Source: Caulobacter sp. UNC358MFTsu5.1
GTDB taxonomy: Bacteria > Pseudomonadota > Alphaproteobacteria > Caulobacterales > Caulobacteraceae
Length of the DNA: 64,000 nucleotides
Assembly: GCF_000712075.1 (NCBI RefSeq)
Contig: NZ_JONW01000001.1
Span: 62,001-126,000 of the forward strand
Direction: 5' to 3'
Positions 1-11,914 of the stretch are shown in pieces. Position 1 is the first letter of the stretch, and every line of letters begins with the position of its first letter. Made by a program: the position numbers and the translations under genes. A model generated the notes under the pieces. The model worked only from the letters and a program-made list of their open reading frames with translations. It searched no databases and was not told the origin of the DNA.

Positions 1-1
1 C

Positions 2-1306
2 GGCTCGGGCACCATCGTCTGGAAGGCCCGCGAGATGCTGGCGGCCGGCGAGATCGACCGCGCCGGCTTCATCAAGCTGGTGGCCAGCTCGGCTCCGTCG
101 ACCGGCTACTGCAACACCATGGGCACGGCCACGACCATGAACTCGCTGACCGAGGCGCTGGGCATGTCGCTGACCGGCTCGGCGGCGATCCCGGCCCCGT
201 ATCGCGACCGGCAGCAGAACGCCTACGAGACCGGCCTGCGGATCGTCGAGCTGGTCGAGCAGGACATCAAGCCGTCCGACATCCTGACCCGCGACGCGTT
301 CCTGAACGCCATCGTCGTCAACTCGGCCATCGGCGGCTCGACCAACGCCCCGATCCACCTGAACGGCCTGGCCCGGCACATGGGCGTCGAGCTCAGCGTC
401 GACGACTGGCAGACCTATGGCGAGGAGGTGCCGCTGCTGGTCAACCTGCAGCCGGCCGGCGAATACCTCGGCGAGGACTATTACCGCGCCGGCGGCGTGC
501 CGGCGGTGGTCAACCAGCTGATGGGCCAGGGCCTGATCCGCGAGGACGCCCTGACCGTGTCGGGCAAGACCCTGGGCGAAGCCTGTCGCGGCGCGGCGAT
601 CGAGGACGAGGCGGTGATCCGTCCGTTCGACAAGCCGCTGGTCGAGCGCGCCGGCTTCGTGGTCATGCGCGGCAACCTGTTCAACTCGGCGATCATGAAG
701 ACCAGCGTGATCACCGCCGAGTTCCGCGACCGCTACCTGTCGGACCCGAACGACCCCGACGCCTTCGAGGGCGACGCGGTGGTGTTCGACGGCCCCGAGG
801 ACTACCACCACCGGATCGACGACCCGTCGGTGGGCATCACCGAGCGCAGCGTGCTGTTCATGCGTGGGGCCGGGCCGATCGGCTATCCCGGCGCGGCCGA
901 GGTCGTGAACATGCGGGCCCCCGACTACCTGATCAAGAAGGGCGTCCACCAGCTGCCGTGCATCGGCGACGGCCGCCAGTCGGGCACGTCGGGGTCTCCC
1001 TCGATCCTCAACGCCTCGCCGGAAGCCGCGGCCGGCGGCGGCCTGGCCCTGCTGAAGACCGGCGACCGGGTCCGCGTCGATCTGCGCAAGTCGCGCGTCG
1101 ACGTGCTGGTCACGCCCGAGGAGATCGTCGCGCGGCGCAAGGCGCTCGAGGCCGAAGGCGGCTTCAAATATCCGGAAAGCCAGACGCCCTGGCAGGAGAT
1201 CCAGCGGGCCATCGTCGGCCAGATGGAGACGGGGGCGGTGCTGGAGCCGGCCGTCAAGTACCAGCGCATCGCCCAGACCAAGGGCCTGCCCCGCGACAAC
1301 CACTAG
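2..1306 (+). CDS. IlvD/Edd-family sugar-acid dehydratase, 5' truncated
   Basis: This is the C-terminal 434 residues of a dehydratase of the dihydroxyacid/6-phosphogluconate dehydratase family; the reading frame is open from base 2, so the N-terminus lies outside the window. The Fe-S cysteine motif GYCNTMGTA is present near residue 38 of the fragment, and the conserved catalytic-serine stretch [20 protein letters not shown] lies near the C-terminus. The overall pattern and the ending (VKYQ...LPRDNH) resemble pentonate dehydratases such as Caulobacter D-xylonate dehydratase and rhizobial L-arabinonate dehydratase. A GH51 arabinofuranosidase starts 54 bp downstream on the same strand, so L-arabinonate (oxidative arabinose pathway) is the likeliest substrate. 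Substrate choice is inference; family assignment is firm. Confidence 0.85.
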   Translation, partial: GSGTIVWKAREMLAAGEIDRAGFIKLVASSAPSTGYCNTMGTATTMNSLTEALGMSLTGSAAIPAPYRDRQQNAYETGLRIVELVEQDIKPSDILTRDAFLNAIVVNSAIGGSTNAPIHLNGLARHMGVELSVDDWQTYGEEVPLLVNLQPAGEYLGEDYYRAGGVPAVVNQLMGQGLIREDALTVSGKTLGEACRGAAIEDEAVIRPFDKPLVERAGFVVMRGNLFNSAIMKTSVITAEFRDRYLSDPNDPDAFEGDAVVFDGPEDYHHRIDDPSVGITERSVLFMRGAGPIGYPGAAEVVNMRAPDYLIKKGVHQLPCIGDGRQSGTSGSPSILNASPEAAAGGGLALLKTGDRVRVDLRKSRVDVLVTPEEIVARRKALEAEGGFKYPESQTPWQEIQRAIVGQMETGAVLEPAVKYQRIAQTKGLPRDNH

Positions 1307-1360
1307 ATCCGAACCACCGAAGACAAACGCCGATCAACGGCGAGCCTTAGGGAGAATATC

Positions 1361-2926
<1,566 letters not shown>

Positions 2927-2935
2927 GGGCCACGA

Positions 2936-2971
2936 CCCGCCCATGCGTCGTTGAGGCGAGGCATGGGCGGG
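2936..2971 (+). terminator. 11-bp GC hairpin between GH51 and GH43 genes
   Basis: CCCGCCCATGC pairs perfectly with GCATGGGCGGG across a 14-nt loop, starting 9 nt after the GH51 stop codon. There is no T-tract, so it could be an intercistronic stability or attenuation hairpin rather than a strong terminator. Confidence 0.5.
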
Positions 2972-3002
2972 CGCCTCCCGGCTGGAAATCGGAGCAGAGC
3001 CC

Positions 3003-5066
3003 ATGAGCAAGGCCTCCGCGGTGGCCCGCGCTTCCGGCTTGGCGGCCTTGCTGTCCTGCGCGGCGCTGTTCGCGGCCGCCGCGCCCGCCTGGGGCCAGGC
3101 CACCTGGACGGCCGACAACGGCGACGGGACCTTCACCAACCCGATCTTCTACGACGAGTTTTCCGATCCCGACCTGATCCGCGTCGGCGACGACTTCTAC
3201 ATGACCGGCACGACCATGCACGCCATGCCGGGTTTGCCCGTCCTGCGGTCCAAGGACCTGGTGAACTGGGAGTTCTTGTCCTACGCCGTCGACAAGCTGG
3301 ATCTGGCGCCGGCCTATCGCCTGCAGGGCGGCGACGTCTATGGGCGCGGGATCTGGGCGCCCAGCTTCCGCTATCACGACGGCGTCTTCTACATCTTCTC
3401 CAACGTCAACGGCGAGACCACCCAGGTCTTCACCGCCACCGACCCGCGCGGCCCGTGGACCCATCGCCGGATGAAGCGGTCGTTCCACGACCTTTCGGTG
3501 CTGTTCGACGATGACGGAAAGGCCTGGGTCGTCTGGGGCTATCGCGATCTGAAGATCGGCCAGCTGAACGCCGACCTGACCGACATCGTCGAGGGCACCG
3601 AGCGCACCCTGTTCGATCGCGACGCGGGCATGGGGGAGGGCTCGCACCTCTACAAGATCGACGGCCGCTACTTCATCATCAGCGCCTGGTGGGACGGCCG
3701 CATGCGTATGCCCGCCGCCCGCGCCGACAGCCTCGCCGGCCCGTGGGAGATCAACAAGGCCATCAGCATCGACGAGGATTTCGGGCTGGCCGAAGGCTAC
3801 CGCCTGAAGGACCCGAACGGCCCCGCCTTCGATCTCGTCCCGCCCAATCCCGAACCGCGCGGCCGCATGTCGCTGCACCAGGGCGGCGTGGTGCGGACGC
3901 CAAAGGGCGAGTGGTGGGGCTTTTCCATGCTCGACTACAATTCAGTCGGCCGCCTCGTCGCGCTTTCGCCGATCACCTGGAAGGGCGGCTGGCCCTATTT
4001 CGGCCTGCCGGGGAACCTGGGACGGACGCCTCGGACCTGGGTCAAGCCGAAGACCGACGCGGCCTCGCCGATCCGGGTCCCCTACGAGCGGAGCGATACG
4101 TTCGACGGCGCACGGCTGAAGCCGGTCTGGCAGTGGAACCACGTGCCGGATGACACGCACTGGTCGCTCACCGAGCGGCCCGGCTTCCTGCGCCTTCGCA
4201 CCCTTCCGGCACCCTCGTTCTGGGAAGCCCGCAACAGCCTGACCCAGCGGGCGATCGGCCCGCGATCGCAGCCGACCGTCGTCCTCGACGCTGCGGGCCT
4301 GAAGGACGGCGACATCGCGGGCTTGGCGTTGCTGGACATGCCCTATGCCTGGATCGGCGTGGAGCGCGCGGGCAAGGACCTGGCGCTGGTCCAGTTCGAC
4401 AAGTCGACCGGCGCGAAGTCGTCGACGCCGCTGGCCGGGAGCCGGGTCTGGCTGCGCGCCGACTGCGATTTCCTGACGGAAAAGGCTCAGCTGAGCTATT
4501 CGACCGACGGCGTGGCCTTCACGCCGGTGGGCGCGGTCTTCACCACGGTCTTCTCGCTTCGCACCTTCCAGGGGGTGCGCTACGCGCTGTTCGCCTACAA
4601 CACGACGGGCGTGGAAGGCGGTCACGCCGACTTCGACAGCATCACGGTCCACGAGCCGAACCCCAAGGGCCTGCAGAGACCCATTCCGTTCGGCGGTTCG
4701 GTCCGGTTCGCGGCTCTGGGGTCCTCGCTTGGCCTGAGCGTCGTCGACGGGCGGTTGGCGATCGGCGCCCCTTCGACCTTCTCGGTGGTCGACCTGGGCC
4801 AAGGGCGCGTGGCGCTGAAGGTCGGGCAGGACTTCGTCTCGGTCGCCCCCGACGGCGCGGTGAGCCTGGATCGGCGTCCGAGCCTCCAGGCGCGCGCGTT
4901 CCAATGGATCGAGACCCCGACCGGAGACCTCGTGCTGATGTCCCTCGAAACCGACCGCTTCCTGACGCTGGACCTGAGGGGCGGGACGATCACCAGCCTG
5001 AGCCCGGGGCCGCGGTCGGACGGCGCCGACGGCGCGCGGCTGAGCTGGTCGCCGGACCCGGGCTGA
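3003..5066 (+). CDS. GH43-family glycosidase with C-terminal beta-sandwich, exported
   Basis: A 687-residue exported enzyme (signal peptide about residues 1-32, ending AWG-Q). Residues 45-340 form a GH43 five-bladed propeller, with the catalytic base D55 in FSDPDLIRVGDDFY and the likely acid E212 in GEGSHLY. Residues ~360-550 match the concanavalin-like C-terminal domain of beta-xylosidase/arabinofuranosidase-type GH43 enzymes. A last ~120 residues (IPFGGSVRFAALG onward) have a repetitive beta pattern that may be a beta-trefoil or fascin-like sugar-binding module; this last assignment is tentative. The gene is co-directional with the GH51 gene and ends 9 bp before a convergent gene. Probable activity is beta-xylosidase or alpha-L-arabinofuranosidase. 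Confidence 0.88.
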   Translation: MSKASAVARASGLAALLSCAALFAAAAPAWGQATWTADNGDGTFTNPIFYDEFSDPDLIRVGDDFYMTGTTMHAMPGLPVLRSKDLVNWEFLSYAVDKLDLAPAYRLQGGDVYGRGIWAPSFRYHDGVFYIFSNVNGETTQVFTATDPRGPWTHRRMKRSFHDLSVLFDDDGKAWVVWGYRDLKIGQLNADLTDIVEGTERTLFDRDAGMGEGSHLYKIDGRYFIISAWWDGRMRMPAARADSLAGPWEINKAISIDEDFGLAEGYRLKDPNGPAFDLVPPNPEPRGRMSLHQGGVVRTPKGEWWGFSMLDYNSVGRLVALSPITWKGGWPYFGLPGNLGRTPRTWVKPKTDAASPIRVPYERSDTFDGARLKPVWQWNHVPDDTHWSLTERPGFLRLRTLPAPSFWEARNSLTQRAIGPRSQPTVVLDAAGLKDGDIAGLALLDMPYAWIGVERAGKDLALVQFDKSTGAKSSTPLAGSRVWLRADCDFLTEKAQLSYSTDGVAFTPVGAVFTTVFSLRTFQGVRYALFAYNTTGVEGGHADFDSITVHEPNPKGLQRPIPFGGSVRFAALGSSLGLSVVDGRLAIGAPSTFSVVDLGQGRVALKVGQDFVSVAPDGAVSLDRRPSLQARAFQWIETPTGDLVLMSLETDRFLTLDLRGGTITSLSPGPRSDGADGARLSWSPDPG

Positions 5067-5075
5067 AGAGGGCGC

Positions 5076-7100
5076 TCAGAACACCTTCATCTCGACCAGG
5101 CGCATGTCCTTGCCGGGCGCCAGGTCGAACACCGCCCGCAGCTTGCCGGCCGTCACCGGCCCCCAGGTCGTCCTGTCGACGCCGTTGGCCAGCGGCGTCG
5201 CCACCTTGGCCACCTCCACCCACTTGCCGTCCTTCCACGCCTCCAGCCGATAGCGGGCCGGGGCGGCCAAGGCCTTGTCGTCGGCGAAGAAACTGAGCTC
5301 GGCGGCGGTCACGGGCGTCGGCTTGCCGAAGTCGACCTCGAACCAGGCCTTGCCGATCCCAGCCCCTGGCGACCAGCCGTTGGCCATTTCCGGAAAGAAC
5401 CACACCCGGCCGTCCAGGGCCTGATGCACGGTCTTGGGATCGGCGCCGGACGAGGCCGCGCCGCGCGGATAGTCCGAGCGCACCAGGTTGACCGCCAGGT
5501 CGATCGGACGGGCGATCGGCGCCGGGGCCTTGCGCGCCAGCGGGACGGTCAGCCGGGCGAGGGTGGGGCTGGTCGCCACTTCCTGGCCGTCCACGCTGAC
5601 CACCAGCCCCTGGCGGCCGTAGCGCGCGCCGTCGGCGTCCCAGGCGATGGTCACCAGACGCCCGTGATAGGCCACGTCCTGCAGGCGGAAGTACTTCAGG
5701 AAGTGCGGATCGGCCGGATCGGTCGGGGCCAGCGGATTGACCTCCAGCACGTCGTCGGCGCGCGGACGCAGGCCGACCAGGCCGGTGATCACCAGGTCCA
5801 CATAGTCGGAGTGATTGTAGTGGTGGCTGCGGGCCAGGCCGACGATCGGCTTGCCGGTGGCGGGATCGTAGTCCTCCTCCAGGTCCGGCTTGCCGTCCTG
5901 GTAGTGCAGGGCGGTGTACTGGGCCAGCAAGCGGGCGTAGTCGGCGCGGGCGACCACGTCCTGCCTGTAGTCGTTCAGCAGGTTGGCCAGGCCCGTCAGC
6001 ACCTGGGTGGTCTGGAACGGCCAGACCGGCCCGTTCCATTGGCACTCGGGCGCGGTCCCCTCGTAGCGGTACTGGCGCATGTAATATTCGTACGACGGCT
6101 CCACCGTGCGCAGGCCGAAGGGCCCGGCCAGTTCGTCGGGATCGACCGCGTGCTTCCAGGCCTGGGCGTAGGCGGGCGTGTCGTCGGGCAGGCCGAAGGT
6201 CCAGGGCACGTAGCCGACCAGTTCGCGGCCGCGGATCGGGTCCCAGTACTTCACATGGTCGTTGTTGATCCGGTGGCGGTCGACGAAGTGCGCGAAGCCG
6301 TCGTTCCACAGGCTCTTCTGAACCCGCGTCTTCAGGGACTGGGCTCGGGCCTCGTAGTCGGCCGCCGCCGCCGTGTCGCCGGTCAGGGCCGAGAGGCGGC
6401 CGATCGCCTTGGCGTTGGCGTACATGTAGCTGTTGATCGAGGGCCGGAAGGCGTGGCCGCCGGTGAAGCCGTCCTTGCCGCCCGAGGCGTCGATCGAGCT
6501 GATCGTATATTCGGTGGCGTCCAGCAGCGGCTCGATCCAGTACAGCTTCTTGTCGAAGTCGTAGTGGTCGTCCCACAGGGCGTAGATGTGCTTCATCGCC
6601 GCCAGGTGCCGCGTCGCGGACGCCTGGTCGCCGTCGACCAGGTAGCGGGCCCAGGTGGCGTCGGCGATGGCCTCGGCGAAGTGGCGGTCGTTGCCGCCGC
6701 CCTCGTACATGAAGTCGATATAGTCGCCGGCGTAGCGGCGGTCGCGCAGCCAGCGGCCCTCCAGGATGTGGAAGCCCGTGGCGTCGTTGAGGCTGGCGTA
6801 GGGCCAGCGCTGCCAGCCGACGTCGTCGAGGAACTCGGTGGTGATGTAGCCGCGCGGGCCCAGGTCGCGCTGGTGGGCGCGGAAGACGCTCCAGCGGTAG
6901 TAGTAGATTTCGTCCAGCCTCTGGTCCGAGGATTCGAACAGCGGGATGTTGTCCTCGTACCAGGCCGCGTCGGCGCCGAACCGGGCCGTGGCGACGGCGT
7001 GGGCGTCGAGGCGGGGCGAGGGAGCGGTTCGCCCGGTTCCTGGCGAGAGGGCGGTGGTCGCCAGCAAGGCCGCCGCCAGGCACAGTCCCGCCATTCGCAT
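5076..7100 (-). CDS. (alpha/alpha)6-barrel glycoside hydrolase (GH63/MGH1/GH142-like) with C-terminal discoidin-like region
   Basis: A 674-residue protein with a signal peptide (about 1-25). Residues ~45-480 have the helical-hairpin pattern of GH63/mannosylglycerate-hydrolase-like enzymes, with conserved blocks YWDPIRGRELVGYVPW, ECQWNGPVWPFQTTQ and LARSHHYNHSDYVDLVITG. The last ~140 residues resemble an F5/8-type galactose-binding domain (WFEVDFGKPTPVTAAELSFF). Some members of this superfamily act on pectic side chains (for example GH142 beta-L-arabinofuranosidase), which would fit the adjacent GH51 and GH43 genes, but the exact family cannot be fixed by eye. It is convergent with the GH43 gene and divergent from asd. 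Confidence 0.75.
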   Translation of the reverse strand: MRMAGLCLAAALLATTALSPGTGRTAPSPRLDAHAVATARFGADAAWYEDNIPLFESSDQRLDEIYYYRWSVFRAHQRDLGPRGYITTEFLDDVGWQRWPYASLNDATGFHILEGRWLRDRRYAGDYIDFMYEGGGNDRHFAEAIADATWARYLVDGDQASATRHLAAMKHIYALWDDHYDFDKKLYWIEPLLDATEYTISSIDASGGKDGFTGGHAFRPSINSYMYANAKAIGRLSALTGDTAAAADYEARAQSLKTRVQKSLWNDGFAHFVDRHRINNDHVKYWDPIRGRELVGYVPWTFGLPDDTPAYAQAWKHAVDPDELAGPFGLRTVEPSYEYYMRQYRYEGTAPECQWNGPVWPFQTTQVLTGLANLLNDYRQDVVARADYARLLAQYTALHYQDGKPDLEEDYDPATGKPIVGLARSHHYNHSDYVDLVITGLVGLRPRADDVLEVNPLAPTDPADPHFLKYFRLQDVAYHGRLVTIAWDADGARYGRQGLVVSVDGQEVATSPTLARLTVPLARKAPAPIARPIDLAVNLVRSDYPRGAASSGADPKTVHQALDGRVWFFPEMANGWSPGAGIGKAWFEVDFGKPTPVTAAELSFFADDKALAAPARYRLEAWKDGKWVEVAKVATPLANGVDRTTWGPVTAGKLRAVFDLAPGKDMRLVEMKVF

Positions 7101-7241
7101 CGCCCGTTCTCCCCGTCTCGTTATTTTGTCTGAGTATTTATGCGGGATTTGGCGCGCGCCGCCAGCCCCAACCGACCGGCCGTCGGGCGCGATGACGGAG
7201 GCGGTTTACATCGGCGCCGTTCGCCCCTAGAGAGCTGCGCC

Positions 7242-7292
7242 ATGTCCGCGACCGCGACCAAAACCATTACCCGCAAAACGACCCGCCTCGGC

Positions 7293-7322
<30 letters not shown>
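7242..7322 (+). CDS. Possible threonine-rich leader peptide upstream of asd
   Basis: A 26-codon frame starts at ATG 7242 and ends with TAA at 7320-7322, 99 nt before the asd start. It reads M-S-A-T-A-T-K-T-I-T-R-K-T-T-R and then eleven mainly small residues. It therefore has six Thr, one Ile and two Lys codons within the first 15, the composition expected of an attenuator leader for an aspartate-family biosynthetic gene (compare thrL of enterics). No strong Shine-Dalgarno sequence is visible (AGAGAG lies 10 nt upstream). GC-rich alternative stems follow it. Function is inferred from composition and position only; chance is possible because ACC is a common codon here. Confidence 0.45.
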
Positions 7323-8471
<1,149 letters not shown>

Positions 8472-8535
8472 TCCTGGCGCGGGGGCGGGCTATGCTCGCC
8501 CCCGGCCGATGGGCGGCCCTGGAGGAGAGACGGCG

Positions 8536-8874
8536 ATGGCGATCTTTCTAGCCCTCTACATGGGCTCCGACACCCCGATGGACCCCGGCGCGATGGACCC
8601 GGCCGAGATCGAACGGGGCATGGCCGCCTGGGGCCAGTGGATGACCGACCACGCCGAGTCCGTGCTGGTGACCGGCGGTCCGCTGGGCGAGACCAAGAAG
8701 ACCGGCAAGGACGGCGTCACCGACATCCGCAACAAGGTCGCCGGCTACGTCATCGTCGAGGCCGACTCCCACGAGGCGGCCGCGCAGATGTTCGAGAACC
8801 ATCCCCACTTCGCGATCTTCCCCGGGGACTCGGTGGAGATCATGGAGCAGCTGCCGATCCCCGGTCAGGGCTAG
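8536..8874 (+). CDS. YciI-related (YCII) domain protein
   Basis: A 112-residue protein with the dimeric alpha/beta-barrel YCII fold pattern: an N-terminal beta strand (MAIFLALYMG), a helix containing WGQWMTDHAE, the GGPLGETKK loop and a terminal VEIMEQLPIP strand. The start at 8536 is chosen because GGAGGA lies 9 nt upstream; a start at 8509 would lack this. Members of this family are small putative enzymes of unknown physiological role, often near sigma-factor or catabolic genes. It is a likely stand-alone gene after asd. Confidence 0.8.
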   Translation: MAIFLALYMGSDTPMDPGAMDPAEIERGMAAWGQWMTDHAESVLVTGGPLGETKKTGKDGVTDIRNKVAGYVIVEADSHEAAAQMFENHPHFAIFPGDSVEIMEQLPIPGQG

Positions 8875-8885
8875 GCGCTTCTTTC

Positions 8886-8997
8886 GTTGTCTTCCCGGAA
8901 AGCGCGCAGCGCTTGTCCGGGACCCAGAGCAGCCGCACGGCATTTGCCCAGTCCCCTGGGTCCCGGACAGCCTCTGCGAGGCCGCCGGGATGACAAC
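8886..8997. repeat. Intergenic palindromic repeat, family I copy 1
   Basis: A ~112-bp element bounded by GTTGTC and GACAAC. Its ends contain the complementary blocks TCCCGGAAAGCGCGCAGCGC and a degenerate CTGCGAGGCCGCCGGGA, and the inner arms are TTGTCCGGGACCCAG and CTGGGTCCCGGACAG. Two more copies occur at 38022-38146 and, inverted, at 45170-45281. It carries no coding capacity and lies in the gap between convergent genes. Confidence 0.85.
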
Positions 8998-9009
8998 CGC
9001 TTTTGCGAT

Positions 9010-10593
9010 CTACCCCCGACCCCAAAGCCGTTCGAACTTCCAGCCGGTCAGGTTCTCGACGATCGCCTTGGACTCCGGGCTTTCAGCCTGGGTCTCGCCG
9101 GCGCGCAGGCGCTCGACCTCGTGGATCAGAACCTCGTGGGTGCGGGCGTTGAGGCGGAACGACCACGAGACCCACAGGCCCCACAGCATGACCAGGATCG
9201 GACCGGCGACCATCACCAGCACCACGGCGCGCACCGCCTCGGGAGACTGGACCACAGTCGCGCCGGGATGGGCCTTGTCGGGCGACACGAAGCCGCCCAG
9301 GCCGATCAGCGAGGTGGTGGCGACGATGGCCCCTGACTGGGCGATCTTGCGCACGAAGGTCATCACCCCGGCGAAGATGCCCTCGCGACGCTGGCCGGTC
9401 ACCGCCTCGTCAACGTCGGGCAGGTAGTTGTAGACGCTCCAAGGCACGAAGTTCAGCGTTCCACGGCCCAGACCCGCCAGGATGATCGGCACGAACAGCC
9501 AGAACAGCACGGTCGGCGAGGCGCCGCCGCCGAACAGGTTGCCGCCCAGCGCCGTCAGGCCCTCGGCGAAGCCCGCCGGCCGGATCAGGTAGAAGGCCAG
9601 GAACAGCAGCAGGGCCGCGCCCACGAAACTGATGGCCATGCGGTAGGCGGCCGTGGGGCCGGTGCGGATGACCACGTTGATGGCGATCATCACCGAGATC
9701 AGCTGGGCGACGTACATGGTGGTCATCAGCTGGGAGATCACCAGGGTGGCTCCCATCATCACCGTGGCCACGAACAGCGGGAAGGCGGTGTTGAAGATGT
9801 CCTGCGAGATATAGCCGCCCAGATAGAGCGACAGGTGCTGGCGGAAGGCCTTGATGCGCAGGGTCGAGAACAGGTCGCGGAACATGTTGATCGGGATCAG
9901 CGCCGCCTTCTCCCAGTCCAGGGGCTCGGGCTGGATCAGCTTCTCGGCCTCGGTGTAGGGCCGCTCCCAGGTGAACAGCACCACCAGCAGCACGACCAGG
10001 CTGAACAGGCCGCCGAAGATCGCGGCCATGATCAGGAAGGTGCCGGACGAGTCCTTGCCGCCGAAGTGGTTGATGATCAGGGTCGGCAGGTACGAGGCCA
10101 GGATCGCCGAGCTCTGGGCGATCAGCATCCGCACGCCCGCGAACTTGGCCTTCTCTTTGTAATCCTTGGTCATTTCCGCCGCGAGGGTTTCCCACGGGAT
10201 CAGGAACATCGTGTACAGGAACTCGAAGAAGACGAAGGTGACCAGGTAGTAGAGGAAGGTCTGGCCCGTCACGAAGATCAGGGCGAAGCAGGGCAGCAGC
10301 GGAATGGTCAGGATCAGGAAGATCTTGCGCCGGCCGATGCGCCTGCCGACCCAGGTGTGGCGCAGGTTGTCGGAGACATAGCCGATCAGCGGGCAGGTGA
10401 TCGCTTCCAGCAGGCGCGGAAGGCCCAGGATCAGGCCCGTCTCGACCGCCGACAGCCCGCAGAAGGTGATGAAGAAATAGGCCAGCCAGCCGGTGATGAC
10501 CGCCTGGGCCCCGGCCCCCAGCATGTCGCCGGAACCCCAGCTCCAATACGTGACCCAGGAGGGTTTGCGCGGTTCCGACGTCGCCATCAGCAT
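9010..10593 (-). CDS. GPH-type (glycoside-pentoside-hexuronide:cation) MFS symporter
   Basis: A 527-residue inner-membrane transporter with about 12 hydrophobic helices and the MFS_2 family pattern: a polar N-terminus (SWVTYWSWGSGDMLG), the loop RRIGRRKIFLIL and IPWETLAAEMTKDYKEKAKF. Such transporters take up di- and oligosaccharides with Na+ or H+. It is the last gene of the leftward rhamnose/rhamnogalacturonan cluster and directly follows a cytoplasmic-type GH105 unsaturated glucuronyl hydrolase, so unsaturated rhamnogalacturonan or galacturonate disaccharides are plausible cargo (inference). A palindromic repeat sits in the 166-bp gap before it. Confidence 0.88.
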   Translation of the reverse strand: MLMATSEPRKPSWVTYWSWGSGDMLGAGAQAVITGWLAYFFITFCGLSAVETGLILGLPRLLEAITCPLIGYVSDNLRHTWVGRRIGRRKIFLILTIPLLPCFALIFVTGQTFLYYLVTFVFFEFLYTMFLIPWETLAAEMTKDYKEKAKFAGVRMLIAQSSAILASYLPTLIINHFGGKDSSGTFLIMAAIFGGLFSLVVLLVVLFTWERPYTEAEKLIQPEPLDWEKAALIPINMFRDLFSTLRIKAFRQHLSLYLGGYISQDIFNTAFPLFVATVMMGATLVISQLMTTMYVAQLISVMIAINVVIRTGPTAAYRMAISFVGAALLLFLAFYLIRPAGFAEGLTALGGNLFGGGASPTVLFWLFVPIILAGLGRGTLNFVPWSVYNYLPDVDEAVTGQRREGIFAGVMTFVRKIAQSGAIVATTSLIGLGGFVSPDKAHPGATVVQSPEAVRAVVLVMVAGPILVMLWGLWVSWSFRLNARTHEVLIHEVERLRAGETQAESPESKAIVENLTGWKFERLWGRG

Positions 10594-10651
10594 CTCATTC
10601 CCAAATGTTCAAAGGCCTCTGACGGACCTTGGATTTCCTTGCCTCCCTCAT

Positions 10652-10745
10652 CCGTTCATCCCCGCGAAGGCGGGGGTCCAAGCCGAGTTTCCAGCACGCA
10701 CTCGGTAGGCTCAGCTTGGGTCCCCGCCTTCGCGGGGATGAGCGG
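10652..10745. repeat. Intergenic palindromic repeat, family II copy 1
   Basis: A 94-bp inverted repeat. CATCCCCGCGAAGGCGGGG near the left end is complementary to CCCCGCCTTCGCGGGGATG at the right end, with TCCAAGC/GCTTGGG extending the stem inward. It lies between the GH105 and transporter genes, and a related copy is at 23683-23809. Confidence 0.85.
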
Positions 10746-10759
10746 TTAGAAAGAAGGTT

Positions 10760-11869
10760 CTAGATGAAGGCCCGCTGGAACTCGCCCAGGGCCAGGATGG
10801 CCAGGGACTGGCCGTACGGCATCGAGGTCAGCGGGATGTCCTTGTAGCCCTGCAGGGTGTCGAACACCGGGGTGCCGAACGACACCTGCTGCAGCTCGCC
10901 CTTGTCGTCGATATTGGCCAGCACGCCCTTCAGCGCCCTGATGCCCATCTCCTGGTAGTCCTTGGAGACGTAGCGCTTGCGCACGGCCTTCAGCACGCCG
11001 TAGGCGAAGCCGGCCGTGGCCGAGGCTTCCAGGTACGAGGTCTTGTCGTCGACCAGGGTGTGCCAGAGGCCTGTCTCGGCGTCCTGGTAGCGGGCCAGGG
11101 CCTTGATCTGGGCTTCCAGCGTGTCGATCAGGAAGTCGCGCAGGGCGTCGCCGGGCTTGAGGTCCAGCAGCTCGATGAACTCCGGGATGGCGATCGTCAC
11201 CCAGCAGTTGCCGCGCGCCCACAGGGCGTCGGCGAAGTTATGCCGGCCCTCGAACGTCCAGCCGTGGAACCACATACCGGTCTTGCGGTCGGCCAGGTAC
11301 TTCACGTGCACCATGAACTGGCGCTTGGCCTCCTCGACGAAGTCGTCGCGGCCCAGCAGCAGGCCGATCTTGGCCAGGGGCAGGACGCTCATCATCAGCG
11401 TGTCGTCCCACAGCTGCTGGGGGTTTTCGCTGTTGAAGACGATGTGCTGGAAGCCGCCTTCCTCGGTGCGCGGGCCCTCGTACATGACGTAGTCGGCCCA
11501 GGTCTCCAGATACGGCAGGTAGGTGTGGTCGCCGGTGGCTTCGTAGAGGTAGGCCAGGGTCAGGAACGGCGAGACCGTGTTGATGTTCTTGGTCGGGGTG
11601 CCGGCCTCGAAGCGGTCGGCGAACCACTGGGTCATGATCTCGAACGCCCGCGGGTCGGCGGTCATCTCGTACTGCTTCCACAGGCCGTACAGGCCCACGC
11701 CGTGGGTCCATTCCCAGTCGTTCCAGCCCTTGGTGTCAATAACGCGGCCGTCATCCAGGCGCAGCAGGAACTCGCCGGTCTCGTCCTGGATGTCGACCAG
11801 GTTGCTGATCAGCAGGGCGATCTTGGCCTTGATGTCCTTGGCCTCGAGGCCGTGAGCGAGATTGGGCAC
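10760..11869 (-). CDS. GH105 unsaturated rhamnogalacturonyl/glucuronyl hydrolase
   Basis: A 369-residue (alpha/alpha)6 enzyme that removes the 4,5-unsaturated uronic acid from oligosaccharides made by pectin or rhamnogalacturonan lyases. The catalytic aspartate lies in QLWDDTLMM; WEWTHGVGLYGLWK and ARGNCWVTIAIPE are other family blocks. The start is GTG at 11869 with TGGAGA upstream. No signal peptide is visible, fitting cytoplasmic action on imported oligosaccharides, and the next gene is a sugar symporter. The lyase products could come from the PL11 enzyme encoded at 32501-34471. Confidence 0.92.
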   Translation of the reverse strand: MPNLAHGLEAKDIKAKIALLISNLVDIQDETGEFLLRLDDGRVIDTKGWNDWEWTHGVGLYGLWKQYEMTADPRAFEIMTQWFADRFEAGTPTKNINTVSPFLTLAYLYEATGDHTYLPYLETWADYVMYEGPRTEEGGFQHIVFNSENPQQLWDDTLMMSVLPLAKIGLLLGRDDFVEEAKRQFMVHVKYLADRKTGMWFHGWTFEGRHNFADALWARGNCWVTIAIPEFIELLDLKPGDALRDFLIDTLEAQIKALARYQDAETGLWHTLVDDKTSYLEASATAGFAYGVLKAVRKRYVSKDYQEMGIRALKGVLANIDDKGELQQVSFGTPVFDTLQGYKDIPLTSMPYGQSLAILALGEFQRAFI

Positions 11870-11914
11870 GATAGTCTCCAGTAGCAGTCGAAAGCGGCGG
11901 GGGAGCGCCGGGTC

